Shown piece by piece: positions 27,650-37,858 of a stretch of DNA of 64,000 nucleotides. Position numbers and translations under genes: made by a program. The DNA lies in the NCBI GenBank assembly GCA_001443455.1, contig LDXO01000006.1:61029-125028 (forward strand). Reading direction: 5' to 3'. The stretch comes from Deltaproteobacteria bacterium CSP1-8 (GTDB taxonomy: Bacteria; Desulfobacterota; Deferrimicrobia; Deferrimicrobiales; Deferrimicrobiaceae). How positions within the stretch are numbered: position 1 is the stretch's first letter; every line of letters starts with the position of its first letter. The notes beneath the pieces were generated by a model. The model ran no database searches, had not been told where the DNA came from, and was given only the letters and a program-made list of their open reading frames with translations.

Positions 27650-27882
27650 ATGGCAATAAGACTGCCGACCTTCCTGGTCGCGCTGCTCGTTTTCCCGGGA
27701 TTTGCCGCCCCCCGTCCGATTCCTGGTTGGCCGTTCCTCTCGCCTACGCTTCGGTTTCTCTGCTGAATCGGGATTACGGCGTCCCTTCGAGGGAGACCCG
27801 CCGGCTCCCCGCACATGGATTCGTCAGGATGGAGATCATCCCGGCGGGGTTGCCTCCGGGGTTCGACAGGATGTTGTTGTAA
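27650..27882 (+). pseudogene. Small secreted protein gene with apparent 1-nt frameshift in a poly-C tract
   Basis: Signal-like MAIRLPTFLVALLVFPGFAA; one extra C in gccgccccccg would give a continuous 77-aa ORF ending ..PAGLPPGFDRMLL*. Confidence 0.35.
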
Positions 27883-27977
27883 GCAACGGACGGACAGGGT
27901 ACGAATGATCGACCAAGGGACGTTCAGCAACGGCCCGGCAAAATTCGCCGGAAACCCGTGCGAAAGGGGGTGCGGAG

Positions 27978-29285
27978 GTGAAAACGGAAAGACGGGATCA
28001 AGCCAGCGGGACGGCTGCGTCGCGGCTGGCCGGCGTTCTGCTGTTCCTCTGCGCATGCTTCGCGGCAGTATATGTCACGGCCGGGGAAGCCCCCGTCCCG
28101 GCGGGCTACTACATCAGAGAGGCCCTGTCGGGGAACCCTTCCCTGGCCTCCATGGGGGAGCGCATCCGGATGAAGGAGAACGCGGCGGTCCGTGCCGGGG
28201 CGTTCGATGACCCGAAGGCCTGGATCGGGCTCTCGAACGTGCCCATCGAGACGTGGTCGTTTCGCGACGAGGACATGAGCGGAAAGGAGATCGGTGTCTC
28301 CCAGATGTTCCCCTACCCGGGCAAGAGGAAGCTCAAGACCGATATTGTCGCGCGGGAGCGGGAACAGGCGGGTTATGACCTGGAGGAAATGAGGAGCATG
28401 CTCCGTTCCGAGGTGAAAATGACCTATGCGGAACTCGCCGCCGTGCGGCGGCAGGCGGAGGTGGTGCGCCGCACCCGGGACGTCCTTCGGGACATCGTGG
28501 GGATTGCGCAGGAGTTGTACTCCGTCGGCCGGGGAAGCCAGCCCGACGTGCTCCGGGGACAGGTCGAGTCGGGGAAGATGCGCGAGATGCTGCTCATGCT
28601 CGAGAACCGGGAGAAGGTCCTGTCGGTCCGTCTCAACACCCTGGCGGCCCTGCCCCCGGACCGGCCGGTCCCGGATCTTTTTGAACTCTCCGAGTTTCCC
28701 CTTCCCTTCCGGCCGGAGGAACTGATGGCGGCCTACCGGGAGGACCGTCCGGCCCGAAAGGCGTTCCGGGCACGGGTCGCCCGGGGGGAGGCCCAGGTGG
28801 CGATGGCCAGGCGGGAGTTTTACCCGGACTTCGAAGTATCGGTATCCTACATGCAGAGGGATTCCATGCCGGACGGGACGAAGCGGTCCGATATGGTCAC
28901 CTCCATGCTGCTGATGAACATTCCCGTGTGGAGAAAGGCGAAGCTCGACCCCGCCATCCGGGAGATGACCGCGGAGCGGGAGATGGCGGCCCGCGAGCTG
29001 GACGCCCTGGACCTGGCGACCTCGAACGAGATCGGGCGGATCCTTGCCACGCTCGGGAACCGGGCGGCCGTGGCCGTCCTGTACCGGACGACGCTCATCC
29101 CGCAGGCCGAACAGTCGTTCCGCGCGAACGTCGAGTCCTACGAGGTGGGAAAGATCGACTTCCCGATGCTCATGGATTCGGTGATGACGGTCCTCTCCTT
29201 CCGCAAGGAGTACTCCGGGATGGTGGGCGAGATGCACATGGAGAAGGCCAGGCTGGAAGCGGCCGTGGGAAGAGAGCTGAACTGA
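27978..29285 (+). CDS. TolC-family outer-membrane efflux protein (CusC-like)
   Basis: GTG start after GGAGG; OEP-type domain (VSQMFPYPGKRKLKTDIV); precedes RND adaptor and pump. Confidence 0.82.
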   Translation: MKTERRDQASGTAASRLAGVLLFLCACFAAVYVTAGEAPVPAGYYIREALSGNPSLASMGERIRMKENAAVRAGAFDDPKAWIGLSNVPIETWSFRDEDMSGKEIGVSQMFPYPGKRKLKTDIVAREREQAGYDLEEMRSMLRSEVKMTYAELAAVRRQAEVVRRTRDVLRDIVGIAQELYSVGRGSQPDVLRGQVESGKMREMLLMLENREKVLSVRLNTLAALPPDRPVPDLFELSEFPLPFRPEELMAAYREDRPARKAFRARVARGEAQVAMARREFYPDFEVSVSYMQRDSMPDGTKRSDMVTSMLLMNIPVWRKAKLDPAIREMTAEREMAARELDALDLATSNEIGRILATLGNRAAVAVLYRTTLIPQAEQSFRANVESYEVGKIDFPMLMDSVMTVLSFRKEYSGMVGEMHMEKARLEAAVGRELN

Positions 29286-29316
29286 TGGCGAATGGGCCGC
29301 GAGGCCCGAACGGGGG

Positions 29317-30906
29317 ATGATCGTGGGCGAAGAGCGCGAGGAAAGGATTCCGGGGGAGAAAAACGGCGCACCCGGGGAGGGAAAGGGGAGGGACGTGTCC
29401 CGGAAGGCCGCGTGGGGAATTGCTCTGCTGCTGGCCCTGCTCTGGGCGGGGACGATGGCGTTCTACAACGTGCCCGCCTTCCACCAGTGGCTCCACCCGC
29501 ACCCGGCGGAAGGGACCGTCGGCACCGCGGAGGAGTCGGGGAAGTACACCTGCCCGATGCACCCGTTCATCGTCACCGACCGGCCCGGCGCCTGCCCCAT
29601 CTGCGGAATGACGCTGGTGCTGCAATCGAGCATGGCGGCCGCCGCCGCGCCGGATAACGCTGCCCCGGCGAAGAAGGAGCGGAAGATCCTGTACTGGACC
29701 GACCCGATGATCCCCGGCGACCGCAGCGACAAGCCGGGGAAATCGCCGATGGGGATGGAGCGCACCCCGGTATACGAAGACGAAGCGATCGGCATGGTGG
29801 CGATGAACCCGACGCAGCGGCTGATGGCGAACGTGGCAACGGAGATGGTGGCGAGGCGAAACTTCGTTCTGGACACCACCGCCGTCGGGAAAATCTCGTG
29901 GGACGAGCGCAGGATGGCCAAGGTGTCCGCCAGGATCGGCGGGAGGGTCGAGAGGCTGCACGTGGATTTCACGGGAACGGGGGTTACGCGCGGACAGCCG
30001 CTCCTGGAGATCTATTCCCCCGAACTGATCGCGACGCAGCGGGAGTATCTTTTGGCCATCGAGGGGATGGAGCGGATGAAGGGAAGCCCATACGAGGACG
30101 CAAGATCCATGTCGGCGGGTCTCCTCGACGCCTCCCGGAGACGGCTTGCGCTGTGGGGCGTCACCGGCGCGCAGATCGAAGGGCTGGAGAGGACGAAGGA
30201 GCCGGCGACCGTCTTCACCGTTTCCGCCCCGGCGTCCGGCATCGTCACGGAACGGCTCGTGGCGGCGGGGCAGTACGTGATGGAGGGAACCCCGCTGTAT
30301 TCGATTGCGGAGATCGATCCGGTCTGGGTCCAGGCGGAGATCTACGAGGCCGAGATCCACAAGGTGCCCGTGGGCACCCCGGCCGTCGTCACGACCGAAG
30401 CCTACCCGGGGAGGGAGTTCAAAGGGCTCGTGGCGTTCGTGGATCCTTTTCTTAACCCCGAGACCCGTACGGTCAAGGTGCGGATCAACCTCCCCAATCC
30501 CGGCAGTCTGCTCAAGCCCGACATGTTCGCCAACGTCCTGTTCAAGGGGAGGAAGGGGAAGGAGCTGGCGGTGCCCGATTCGGCCGTGCTCATCACCGGC
30601 GAGCGCGCGATGGCATGGGTGGAGGTGAAGCCGAACACCTTCGAACCGCGGATGGTCAAGGTGGGCCACAAGTCGAACGGGTATTACGAGCTCCTGTCGG
30701 GGCTCAAGGAAGGCGAAACGGTCGTGACCTCGGCCGGGTTCCTGATCGACTCGGAGAGCCAGCTCAAGAGCGGCCAGTCGGATCCTCACGCGGGGCATGG
30801 GGGCGCGGAGGGCCCGAAGCAGACGCCGAAGGAAAGCTCCGCTCCCGCGCCATCGTCTCGGGGCGCCGCCGGGGAAGACGGTCATGCCGGGCACGGCGGA
30901 AAGTAA
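29317..30906 (+). CDS. cusB: RND efflux periplasmic adaptor (CusB-like) with N-terminal HMBD
   Basis: YTCPMHPFIVTDRPGACPICGMTLV; barrel-sandwich and beta-barrel regions; upstream of cusA. Confidence 0.9.
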   Translation: MIVGEEREERIPGEKNGAPGEGKGRDVSRKAAWGIALLLALLWAGTMAFYNVPAFHQWLHPHPAEGTVGTAEESGKYTCPMHPFIVTDRPGACPICGMTLVLQSSMAAAAAPDNAAPAKKERKILYWTDPMIPGDRSDKPGKSPMGMERTPVYEDEAIGMVAMNPTQRLMANVATEMVARRNFVLDTTAVGKISWDERRMAKVSARIGGRVERLHVDFTGTGVTRGQPLLEIYSPELIATQREYLLAIEGMERMKGSPYEDARSMSAGLLDASRRRLALWGVTGAQIEGLERTKEPATVFTVSAPASGIVTERLVAAGQYVMEGTPLYSIAEIDPVWVQAEIYEAEIHKVPVGTPAVVTTEAYPGREFKGLVAFVDPFLNPETRTVKVRINLPNPGSLLKPDMFANVLFKGRKGKELAVPDSAVLITGERAMAWVEVKPNTFEPRMVKVGHKSNGYYELLSGLKEGETVVTSAGFLIDSESQLKSGQSDPHAGHGGAEGPKQTPKESSAPAPSSRGAAGEDGHAGHGGK

Positions 30907-30924
30907 TCCGGGAAGGACGACGCG

Positions 30925-33900
30925 ATGATCAACGGAATCATTTCCGCCTGCCTCAAGAACCGGTTCCTGACGATCCTGGGGAGCGTCGTCATCCTGCTGT
31001 GGGGGATCTGGGCGCTCCTGCGGACACCGGTGGACGCCATCCCGGACCTCTCCGACAACCAGATCATCGTCTACACGATGTGGGAGGGTCGGTCCCCCCA
31101 GATCATCGAGGACCAGGTCACGTACCCGCTGGCGACGAACCTCCAGGGTCTGCCGCACGTCCGGGCGGTCCGTTCCACGACGATGTTCGGCGCGTCGATG
31201 ATCTACGTGATCTTCGAGGACAAGGTGGACCTCTACTGGGCGCGCAGCCGCGTGCTGGAGCGGCTGAACCAGCTCGGGGACCGGATGCCCAAGGGGGTCA
31301 CCCCGGTGCTGGGTCCCGACGGCACGGGGGTCGGCCACGTCTTCTGGTATCACCTCAAGAGCGACAGGCACGACCTGGGCGAAATGCGAGCCATCCAGGA
31401 CTGGTACCTGCGGTATCCCCTCCAGGCGGTTTCGGGCGTGGCCGAAGTGGCCTCCATCGGCGGGTTCGTGAAGCAGTACCAGGTCGATCTCGACCCGGTG
31501 AAACTTCTGGCCTACCGCGTTCCCGTCAAGGCGGTCACCCAGGCGGTGTCCATGGCGAACCGCGAGGTGGGCGGCAACGTCATCGAGGAAAACGCGATGG
31601 AGTACCAGGTCCGCGGCCGGGGATATCTCCGGTCGAAGGAGGACGTGGAAAACATCGTCGTCGGCACCTCGCTTTCCGGGACACCCATTTATGTGAAGAA
31701 CCTGGGGGTCGTCCAGATGGGCGGGGCTTCACGCCGCGGGCTCCTCGACGTCAACGGCGAGGGGGAGGTCGCCGGCGGGATCATCGTCATGCGGTACGGC
31801 GAGAACGCCCAGAAGGTGATCGAGCGGGTCAAGGTGAAGCTTGCCGAGCTTGCCCCGGGGCTTCCTCCCGGCGTGACGGTCGAGACGTCCTACGACCGCA
31901 GCGATCTCATCCAGAAGGCGATCGACACCCTCAAGGGCGCGTTGATCGAGGAGGTGATCCTCGTCACGCTGGCGCACATCGTCTTCCTGTGGCACTTCCG
32001 GTCGATCCTGATCGTGACCTCGCCGCTGCCGCTGGCCATCCTGGTCTCCTTCATCTTCATGCACTACGTGGGGCTCAATTCCAACATCATGAGCCTGGGG
32101 GGGATCGCCATCGCCATCGGCGTGCTGGTCGACGCGGGGATCGTGATGACGGAAAACGTGATCCGCCACGCCGAGCAGCACGGCGAGGGGTACGAGAAGA
32201 ACATCCTCTCCATCACCGAAAAGGCCGCCCACCTGGTCGGCCGGCCGATCTTCTACGCCATGGCGATCATCATCCTGGCGTTCGTCCCGGTCTTCGCCCT
32301 GACCGGCCTGGAAGGGAAGATGTTCCATCCCCTGGCCTTCACCAAGACGTTCGCGATGGTGGGCTCCACCTTCATCGCGGTCACGCTCGTGCCCGTCCTG
32401 TGCTCGTTCCTTGTCCGCGGCAAGCTGCACAAGGAAGAGGACAACTGGACAATGAAGTACCTGATGAAGGCGTACAAGCCGGCGCTCAACTGGGCGCTTG
32501 ACAACCGGAAGAAGACGGTGGCGATCGCCGCGGCCCTGTTCTCGATCGCAATCGTCATGGTGACTCGCATCGGCAGGGAGTTCATGCCTCCGTTGAACGA
32601 GGGGAGCCTGCTCTTCATGCCGGTGACCCTGCCCAACATCTCGATCAACGAGGCGAAGCGGCTCATCACCATCCAGGACAAGATCATCAAGGAGACCCCG
32701 GAGGTGGAGCACGTCCTGGGGAAAGTGGGCCGGGCCGAGACCTCCACCGACCCCTCCCCCGTCTCCATGTTCGAGACGATCATCCTGCTCAAGCCCAAAG
32801 ACAAGTGGCGCAAGGGGATGACCCAGGAGAAGCTCATCGGCGAGTTGAACGCCAGGCTCCAGATCCCCGGAGTGGGCAACGGCTGGACGATGCCGATCAT
32901 CAACCGGATCAACATGCTCTCCACGGGCGTCCGGACCGACCTTGGGGTCAAGATTTACGGGGACGACCTCAACCAATTATCGGACCTTGCGGTCACGGCC
33001 GGCGAGGTCCTCAAGAACGTGCCGGGAGCGGTGGACGTGGTCGCCGAGCGGACATTGGGGGGGACCTACCTCGACATTGTCCCCGACCGGGAAGCGGCCG
33101 CGCGGTATGGCCTCAACGTGGACGACATCAACGACGTGATCGAGACGGTCCTCGGCGGCATGCCGGTGACCAACACCATCGAGGGGCGGCAGCGCTTCCC
33201 CGTCCGGGTCCGTTTCCTGTGGGACTACCGGCAGGACATCGAGAAGATCAAGCGGATCCCGATCCCCAGGGGACCCGTGGTGAGCGCCTCGGCCGCTCCC
33301 GCATCCGCTCCCGCGGGCGGCGGAGGGGGGATGGGCCAGGGCGGCGGGGGCGGGGCCCCCATGGGAAGCGGGGGCGGGCAGATCACCCTCGGCCAGGTGG
33401 CGAAGATCTCCGTCTCCCCCGGACCGGCGATGATCAGCGCGGAGAACTCCTTCCTGCGGTCGGTCGTGTTCCTGAACGTGCGGGGGCGGGACATGGGGCG
33501 GTTCGTCGACGAGGCGAAGGAGTACCTGGCGAAGAACCTGAAGCTCCCGCCAGGATACTTCGTCGAGTGGTCGGGGCAGTACGAGAACCAGATCCGGGCG
33601 AAGAAGACGCTCCAGGTCGTGGTGCCGATGGTGTTCCTCATCATCTTCGTGATGCTCGTCATGGTCTACCATTCGGTGAAGGAGGCGCTCAACGTGATCC
33701 TGGCGGTGCCGTTCGCCCTGACCGGCGGGGTCTATCTCCTCTATTTCATGGGATACAACTTTTCGGTCGCCGTGTGGGTCGGGTTCATCGCCCTCTTCGG
33801 GACGGCGGTCCAGACCGGCGTCGTGATGGTGATCTACCTGGAGGAGGCGGTGGAGCGGGTCAGAAGCCGGGACGGGAGCCTCACCCGGGAGAACCTTCGT

Positions 33901-34131
33901 GAGGCGGTCGTGGAGGGGGCGCTCCTTCGGCTGCGCCCCAAGGTCATGACCGTCTCCACCGTCGTGGCGGGGCTATTGCCGATCTTCTGGAGCACCCGGA
34001 CGGGATCGGAGGTGATGAAGCCGCTGGCGACGCCGGTGCTGGGAGGGATGGTGTCCTCGCTCCTTTTCGTCCTCGTGGTCACCCCCGTTACCTTTCTGTG
34101 GCTTCGCGAGCGGGAGCTGAAAAAGGCGTAA
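30925..34131 (+). CDS. cusA: Heavy-metal efflux RND pump (CusA/CzcA family)
   Basis: 1068 aa; [50 protein letters not shown]-type motifs. Confidence 0.95.
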   Translation: MINGIISACLKNRFLTILGSVVILLWGIWALLRTPVDAIPDLSDNQIIVYTMWEGRSPQIIEDQVTYPLATNLQGLPHVRAVRSTTMFGASMIYVIFEDKVDLYWARSRVLERLNQLGDRMPKGVTPVLGPDGTGVGHVFWYHLKSDRHDLGEMRAIQDWYLRYPLQAVSGVAEVASIGGFVKQYQVDLDPVKLLAYRVPVKAVTQAVSMANREVGGNVIEENAMEYQVRGRGYLRSKEDVENIVVGTSLSGTPIYVKNLGVVQMGGASRRGLLDVNGEGEVAGGIIVMRYGENAQKVIERVKVKLAELAPGLPPGVTVETSYDRSDLIQKAIDTLKGALIEEVILVTLAHIVFLWHFRSILIVTSPLPLAILVSFIFMHYVGLNSNIMSLGGIAIAIGVLVDAGIVMTENVIRHAEQHGEGYEKNILSITEKAAHLVGRPIFYAMAIIILAFVPVFALTGLEGKMFHPLAFTKTFAMVGSTFIAVTLVPVLCSFLVRGKLHKEEDNWTMKYLMKAYKPALNWALDNRKKTVAIAAALFSIAIVMVTRIGREFMPPLNEGSLLFMPVTLPNISINEAKRLITIQDKIIKETPEVEHVLGKVGRAETSTDPSPVSMFETIILLKPKDKWRKGMTQEKLIGELNARLQIPGVGNGWTMPIINRINMLSTGVRTDLGVKIYGDDLNQLSDLAVTAGEVLKNVPGAVDVVAERTLGGTYLDIVPDREAAARYGLNVDDINDVIETVLGGMPVTNTIEGRQRFPVRVRFLWDYRQDIEKIKRIPIPRGPVVSASAAPASAPAGGGGGMGQGGGGGAPMGSGGGQITLGQVAKISVSPGPAMISAENSFLRSVVFLNVRGRDMGRFVDEAKEYLAKNLKLPPGYFVEWSGQYENQIRAKKTLQVVVPMVFLIIFVMLVMVYHSVKEALNVILAVPFALTGGVYLLYFMGYNFSVAVWVGFIALFGTAVQTGVVMVIYLEEAVERVRSRDGSLTRENLREAVVEGALLRLRPKVMTVSTVVAGLLPIFWSTRTGSEVMKPLATPVLGGMVSSLLFVLVVTPVTFLWLRERELKKA

Positions 34132-34496
34132 GCCTCTTGCACGGTGTCCGGAATCACGGGAAATGACATCTAAGGTGAATACAGGGAAAGGACACAGCCG
34201 GGTGATGAGGGAACCGATGCGACCGCGGCACTCGAGTCGGCGGAAACCGGGGGCGATCGTTGGGGCCGCCCGCGTTCCTGTCCGTGTTTTTCGACAGGCC
34301 GGTCTTCGTGGAGGAGATCGGGTTCCGCAATACGATAAAGGGCCGCCGCGAGCGGCCCTTTATCGCCGCCGTCGGGAGGACTGCCTCCCCGAGCCCACGG
34401 CGCAGCGGCCCCCGGAATAGCGGCGACGTTCTTCCGGGGCGTTACTCCGGCGCGCACGCACTCCCGAGGACGCGACGCCGCGATCGAGGACCTGTC

Positions 34497-35489
34497 ATGC
34501 CGGAGCCGGAAGAAAGAAAGGGTGTCGTCCTCCACGGGATACTCCGTGAGAAGATCCTCCTGGTCGTTGTCGTCACGGCCGCCGTTTCCCTCCTCCATTT
34601 CCTGACTCCCGCCGGCCCGCACACGCGGCACTGGCTTCATCTTCTTTACCAGAAGCTCTATTACGTTCCCATCCTGATGGCGGCGGCCTTCCTGGGAGTG
34701 CGCGGCGCATTTGCGACCGCGCTGGTTGTGAGCTTGATCTTCTTCGCCCACATCCTGAGGGACTGGAGCGGGGATCTGATGCGCCAGGCCGAGCAGGTCG
34801 GGGAGATTGCAAGCTTCTGGGTGATCGCCGTCGCCTCGTCGTTCCTGTTTCAGCGGGTACGGCGCGCGCTGGAGCAGGAGCGGGTGGCGCACGAGGAGAC
34901 GCTGACGGCCCTTGCCTCTTCCCTCGACCTTCGCGAGCGGGAGACCGCCCTGCATTCCCGCCGGGTCCGGGAATACACGATGCTGCTGGCGCGCCGGATG
35001 GGATGGAAAGACGAGGCGACCTTGGTGAATATCGCCATCGGCGCGCTTCTTCACGACGTGGGAAAGATAGGCGTACCGGATCATGTGCTCCTGAAACAGG
35101 GAGAGTTGACGCAAAAAGAATGGAATGAGATCCGCCGGCACCCGGAGCTCGGGGCTATGCTCATCGGCCGGATCCCGTTTCTTGCCGGCGCCCGCGAGAT
35201 CGTTCTTTCCCATCACGAAAAATACGACGGGAGCGGGTATCCGGGGGGCCTCAAGGGAGAGGACATCCCGATCGGTGGACGGATCTTCGCCGTGGCGGAC
35301 GTGTTCGACGCCCTCACGACGGAGCGGCCGTACAGGGCCGCCGTGTCCTATCGGGAGGCGGCCGATTTGATTGCGAAAGAGAGCGGGACGCACTTCGACC
35401 CCGAAGTGGTCGACGCATTCCACAAGGTCCCGTTTCGCGAATGGTCGGAAGTGGCGTCGAGGAACGGGGTGACGTTCAGGGAGAGCTGA
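34497..35489 (+). CDS. Membrane-anchored HD-GYP phosphodiesterase
   Basis: GALLHDVGKIGVPDHVLLK, HHEKYDGSGYPGGLKG; N-terminal TM domain. Confidence 0.92.
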   Translation: MPEPEERKGVVLHGILREKILLVVVVTAAVSLLHFLTPAGPHTRHWLHLLYQKLYYVPILMAAAFLGVRGAFATALVVSLIFFAHILRDWSGDLMRQAEQVGEIASFWVIAVASSFLFQRVRRALEQERVAHEETLTALASSLDLRERETALHSRRVREYTMLLARRMGWKDEATLVNIAIGALLHDVGKIGVPDHVLLKQGELTQKEWNEIRRHPELGAMLIGRIPFLAGAREIVLSHHEKYDGSGYPGGLKGEDIPIGGRIFAVADVFDALTTERPYRAAVSYREAADLIAKESGTHFDPEVVDAFHKVPFREWSEVASRNGVTFRES

Positions 35490-35534
35490 ATCGAGACCCT
35501 TTTTAACGGTTTCCTGCGCGTAACGGTGGTTTTC

Positions 35535-35999
35535 TCAATCCCGGAACTTCCTGTGGCAGGCGGCGCAGATCTCCAGGATCCGGCCATAGGCGACGGCGGA
35601 GCGGGGCAGATCGTCCGCCTTGATGGCTGCCTTCAGGTTCCCCGTTCTCTTTCCCAGCTCGACATAAAGCCGGTGAAATTCCTTTACGCGTGCACGGTTC
35701 TTGTGCGGCATGTCCTTCTCGTGGCCATCCAGCGACCGATCGAGTTTCTCCGCCCCGTCATGCGCCAGTTTCGGAGCATTGTGGATGATGGCGTCAGCGA
35801 GCATCTCCGCCGCCTCCTTGAAGTTGGCCATCCGCTCGTGCTGGGATTTCATCGCCACCTCGTGATCGGCATGGGTTCCCTCCTTGTGCTCCGCGGGGCC
35901 GTGACTCGTCGCGGGGACGGCGAGAAACAGGATTCCGGCAAGTACGAAAATGGGAATTGCCCGGTGGAAAATGGTCATAAGATTCAACTCCATGGACAT
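35535..35999 (-). CDS. Cytochrome c'-like protein (C-terminal CxxCH)
   Basis: Signal peptide, helical body, ILEICAACHRKFRD at the C-terminus. Confidence 0.7.
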   Translation of the reverse strand: MSMELNLMTIFHRAIPIFVLAGILFLAVPATSHGPAEHKEGTHADHEVAMKSQHERMANFKEAAEMLADAIIHNAPKLAHDGAEKLDRSLDGHEKDMPHKNRARVKEFHRLYVELGKRTGNLKAAIKADDLPRSAVAYGRILEICAACHRKFRD

Positions 36000-36149
36000 G
36001 GGATGGCAAAAATCCCTTCCTGGCTATTATAACTCAGGAATATAGCCGGCACCGGAGAAAAACTCCTTCCCCTTCACCGGGATATCGAACCACCCCTCTG
36101 CCGGGATAGGCCGGCAAGGGGAGTCGCGGTTCCGCCTGCCCCCGGTAAA

Positions 36150-36182
36150 GAATACTCTTCGTTCTCCTTGAGAAAATTCTTC
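36150..36182. promoter_or_regulatory. Candidate shared operator, site 3
   Basis: GAATACTC-N12-GAGAAAATTCTTC upstream of the repeat-protein gene. Confidence 0.35.
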
Positions 36183-36336
36183 TCAGGCGGTATGCCTCCC
36201 GGATCTTTCAAATTGTAACGTGTTGATATGTTGGTGGTTTTGTTGCTTTGGGCGAGTGGTACGCCCTATGCATATTCTACCGGCAACGGGTTGGCATCAG
36301 GTGGAAAACCAAAAAAAAACAAAGGGAGGTTTCGAG

Positions 36337-36738
36337 ATGAAAAGAAAATCCTTTATGGGAGCAGTAGTGCTGGGTGCGCTCCTCGTCGTATTCGCGGGGA
36401 TCTCACAGGCAGGGGGGGTCATGCACAAGTCGAGCGGGGACGAGAGACCTTCGGTGAAGACCACTTCCCAGGAATTCTCGTTCGCAGAATTCGGAGAGGG
36501 CGGACCGTCCTACGAGTACTGGGAGGCATTGGAAACCGGTTCCAAGTCGAGCGGGGACGAGAGACCTGCGGTGGAGACCACATCCCAGGAATTCTCGTTC
36601 GCGGAATCCGGAGAGGGCGGACCGTCCTACGAGTACTGGGAGGCGTTGGGAACCGGTTCCATTTCAAGTTCGGGCGTGAGCAACCGCTTGCTGGATACCG
36701 GTGTGGATCCGTCCCGGTGGGAGGGACCTACGCAATAG
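36337..36738 (+). CDS. Secreted protein with two 39-aa internal repeats
   Basis: GGGAGG RBS; signal peptide MKRKSFMGAVVLGALLVVFAGISQA; repeats SSGDERP.VETTSQEFSFAE.GEGGPSYEYWEALETGS. Confidence 0.7.
   Translation: MKRKSFMGAVVLGALLVVFAGISQAGGVMHKSSGDERPSVKTTSQEFSFAEFGEGGPSYEYWEALETGSKSSGDERPAVETTSQEFSFAESGEGGPSYEYWEALGTGSISSSGVSNRLLDTGVDPSRWEGPTQ
36427..36660 (+). repeat. Two tandem 117-bp in-frame repeats
   Basis: Copies at 36427-36543 and 36544-36660, nearly identical. Confidence 0.9.
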
Positions 36739-36799
36739 GGGAACAGAGAAATCGTGTTCGAGTCGGTCGATCTGGGGTTGTAACCAACGTTGATTGACA

Positions 36800-36856
36800 G
36801 AATGGGCCGGCCCGGGAGAGAGTGGTTACACCTCCCCGGGCCGGCCCATTCTTTTT
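36800..36856 (+). terminator. Intrinsic terminator downstream of the first repeat-protein gene
   Basis: gaatgggccggcccggg ... cccgggccggcccattc followed by ttttt. Confidence 0.85.
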
Positions 36857-36953
36857 CCGGTCCGAGATACCCCATGCCCCAGATAGGAAATGCTCTTTAT
36901 CGCCTTCCTGAAAACTCGCTGGTTGCGGCGAACCCCGTCATCACCGATTGTAT

Positions 36954-36969
36954 ATTACAATATTGTAAT
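36954..36969. promoter_or_regulatory. 16-bp perfect palindrome in AT-rich intergenic DNA
   Basis: ATTACAATATTGTAAT. Confidence 0.35.
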
Positions 36970-37292
36970 GCTAACTTTTCGCTTTTTCCGGAGGTTGATG
37001 CGTCTGTTGCCAACTATGTCCTGAAACGGATCGGTACCGAAGGAAAAAGAAACAGGGGAGGAATCGAGATGAAATATTAGGGTTGTGACGGGTGTGGCGG
37101 TGGTCCGGTTGGCGGATCTGATCGTAGGGAAGGTGTTCAATATATATCGCAAATTGAGAATGTTCGACCAGGGAGAGAAGGGCGCCTCCAGGAATTTTCC
37201 TCCCCGAAGAATCTCTCTTCCATTGCTATCATCATAGCCTTAAATAAGAGGCGCTGTCATTAACGGCTAATGTAATCTAGGGGGGGAAAAGC

Positions 37293-37646
37293 ATGATAAG
37301 GAATTCCTTTATAGGGGTCGTATTGCTTGGAGCTTTTCTCGTCGTATTTGCGGGAATCTCACATGCAGGGGGAATGATGCATCAATCGAGCGGCGATGAA
37401 AAACCTGTGGGGGAGGCGATGGTCCCCGCATCCCCGCAATTCGGAACCTGGGAATACTGGTTGGCGGAGGAAACCGGGACCCTGCCGGGTCCGGAAGCGA
37501 GGAGCGGGCCGGCGGAGCAGGCGGCAGAGCCCGCGTCGCCGCAATTCGGAACGTGGGAATATTGGCTGGCGGAGGAAACCGGGACCTTGCCGAGTCCGGA
37601 CTCGAGCAGCCACTCGTCGGAGATTGTCGAGAGACCGGATTGGTGA
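37293..37646 (+). CDS. Secreted internal-repeat protein, paralog of the 36337 product
   Basis: MIRNSFIGVVLLGAFLVVFAGISHAGGMMHQSSGDEKP; two ASPQFGTWEYWLAEETGTLP repeats (37428 and 37533, period 105 bp). Confidence 0.7.
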   Translation: MIRNSFIGVVLLGAFLVVFAGISHAGGMMHQSSGDEKPVGEAMVPASPQFGTWEYWLAEETGTLPGPEARSGPAEQAAEPASPQFGTWEYWLAEETGTLPSPDSSSHSSEIVERPDW

Positions 37647-37686
37647 ACGATCGATCTGGAGCCGCAAACCGGAACCGCGTAGTGAG

Positions 37687-37732
37687 GATCCCGGCCGGGG
37701 AGAGGATCAATGCCGCTCTCCGGGCCGGGATC
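37687..37732 (+). terminator. Strong hairpin downstream of the second repeat-protein gene
   Basis: GATCCCGGCC...GGCCGGGATC with inner GGAGAG/CTCTCC, followed by ttctgtctt. Confidence 0.65.
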
Positions 37733-37858
37733 TTCTGTCTTCCCTTTCCGGGATATTACCCAGGACGTATTACTAATAAATTGTAAAATCACGACAATCC
37801 TGCTATGCTGCTTCCGATTAACGGCATTCCCTAAGGAAATCTCAGGCGGTGCGAGCGG

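Noticed and set aside
29170-31371. 733-aa minus-strand ORF
   Set aside because: Antisense of cusB/cusA; His/Arg-rich with no domain.
34334-34364. gataaagggccgc-cgcga-gcggccctttatc hairpin as an intrinsic terminator
   Set aside because: Perfect 13-bp stem but no following T-tract; function uncertain, so not listed as a feature.
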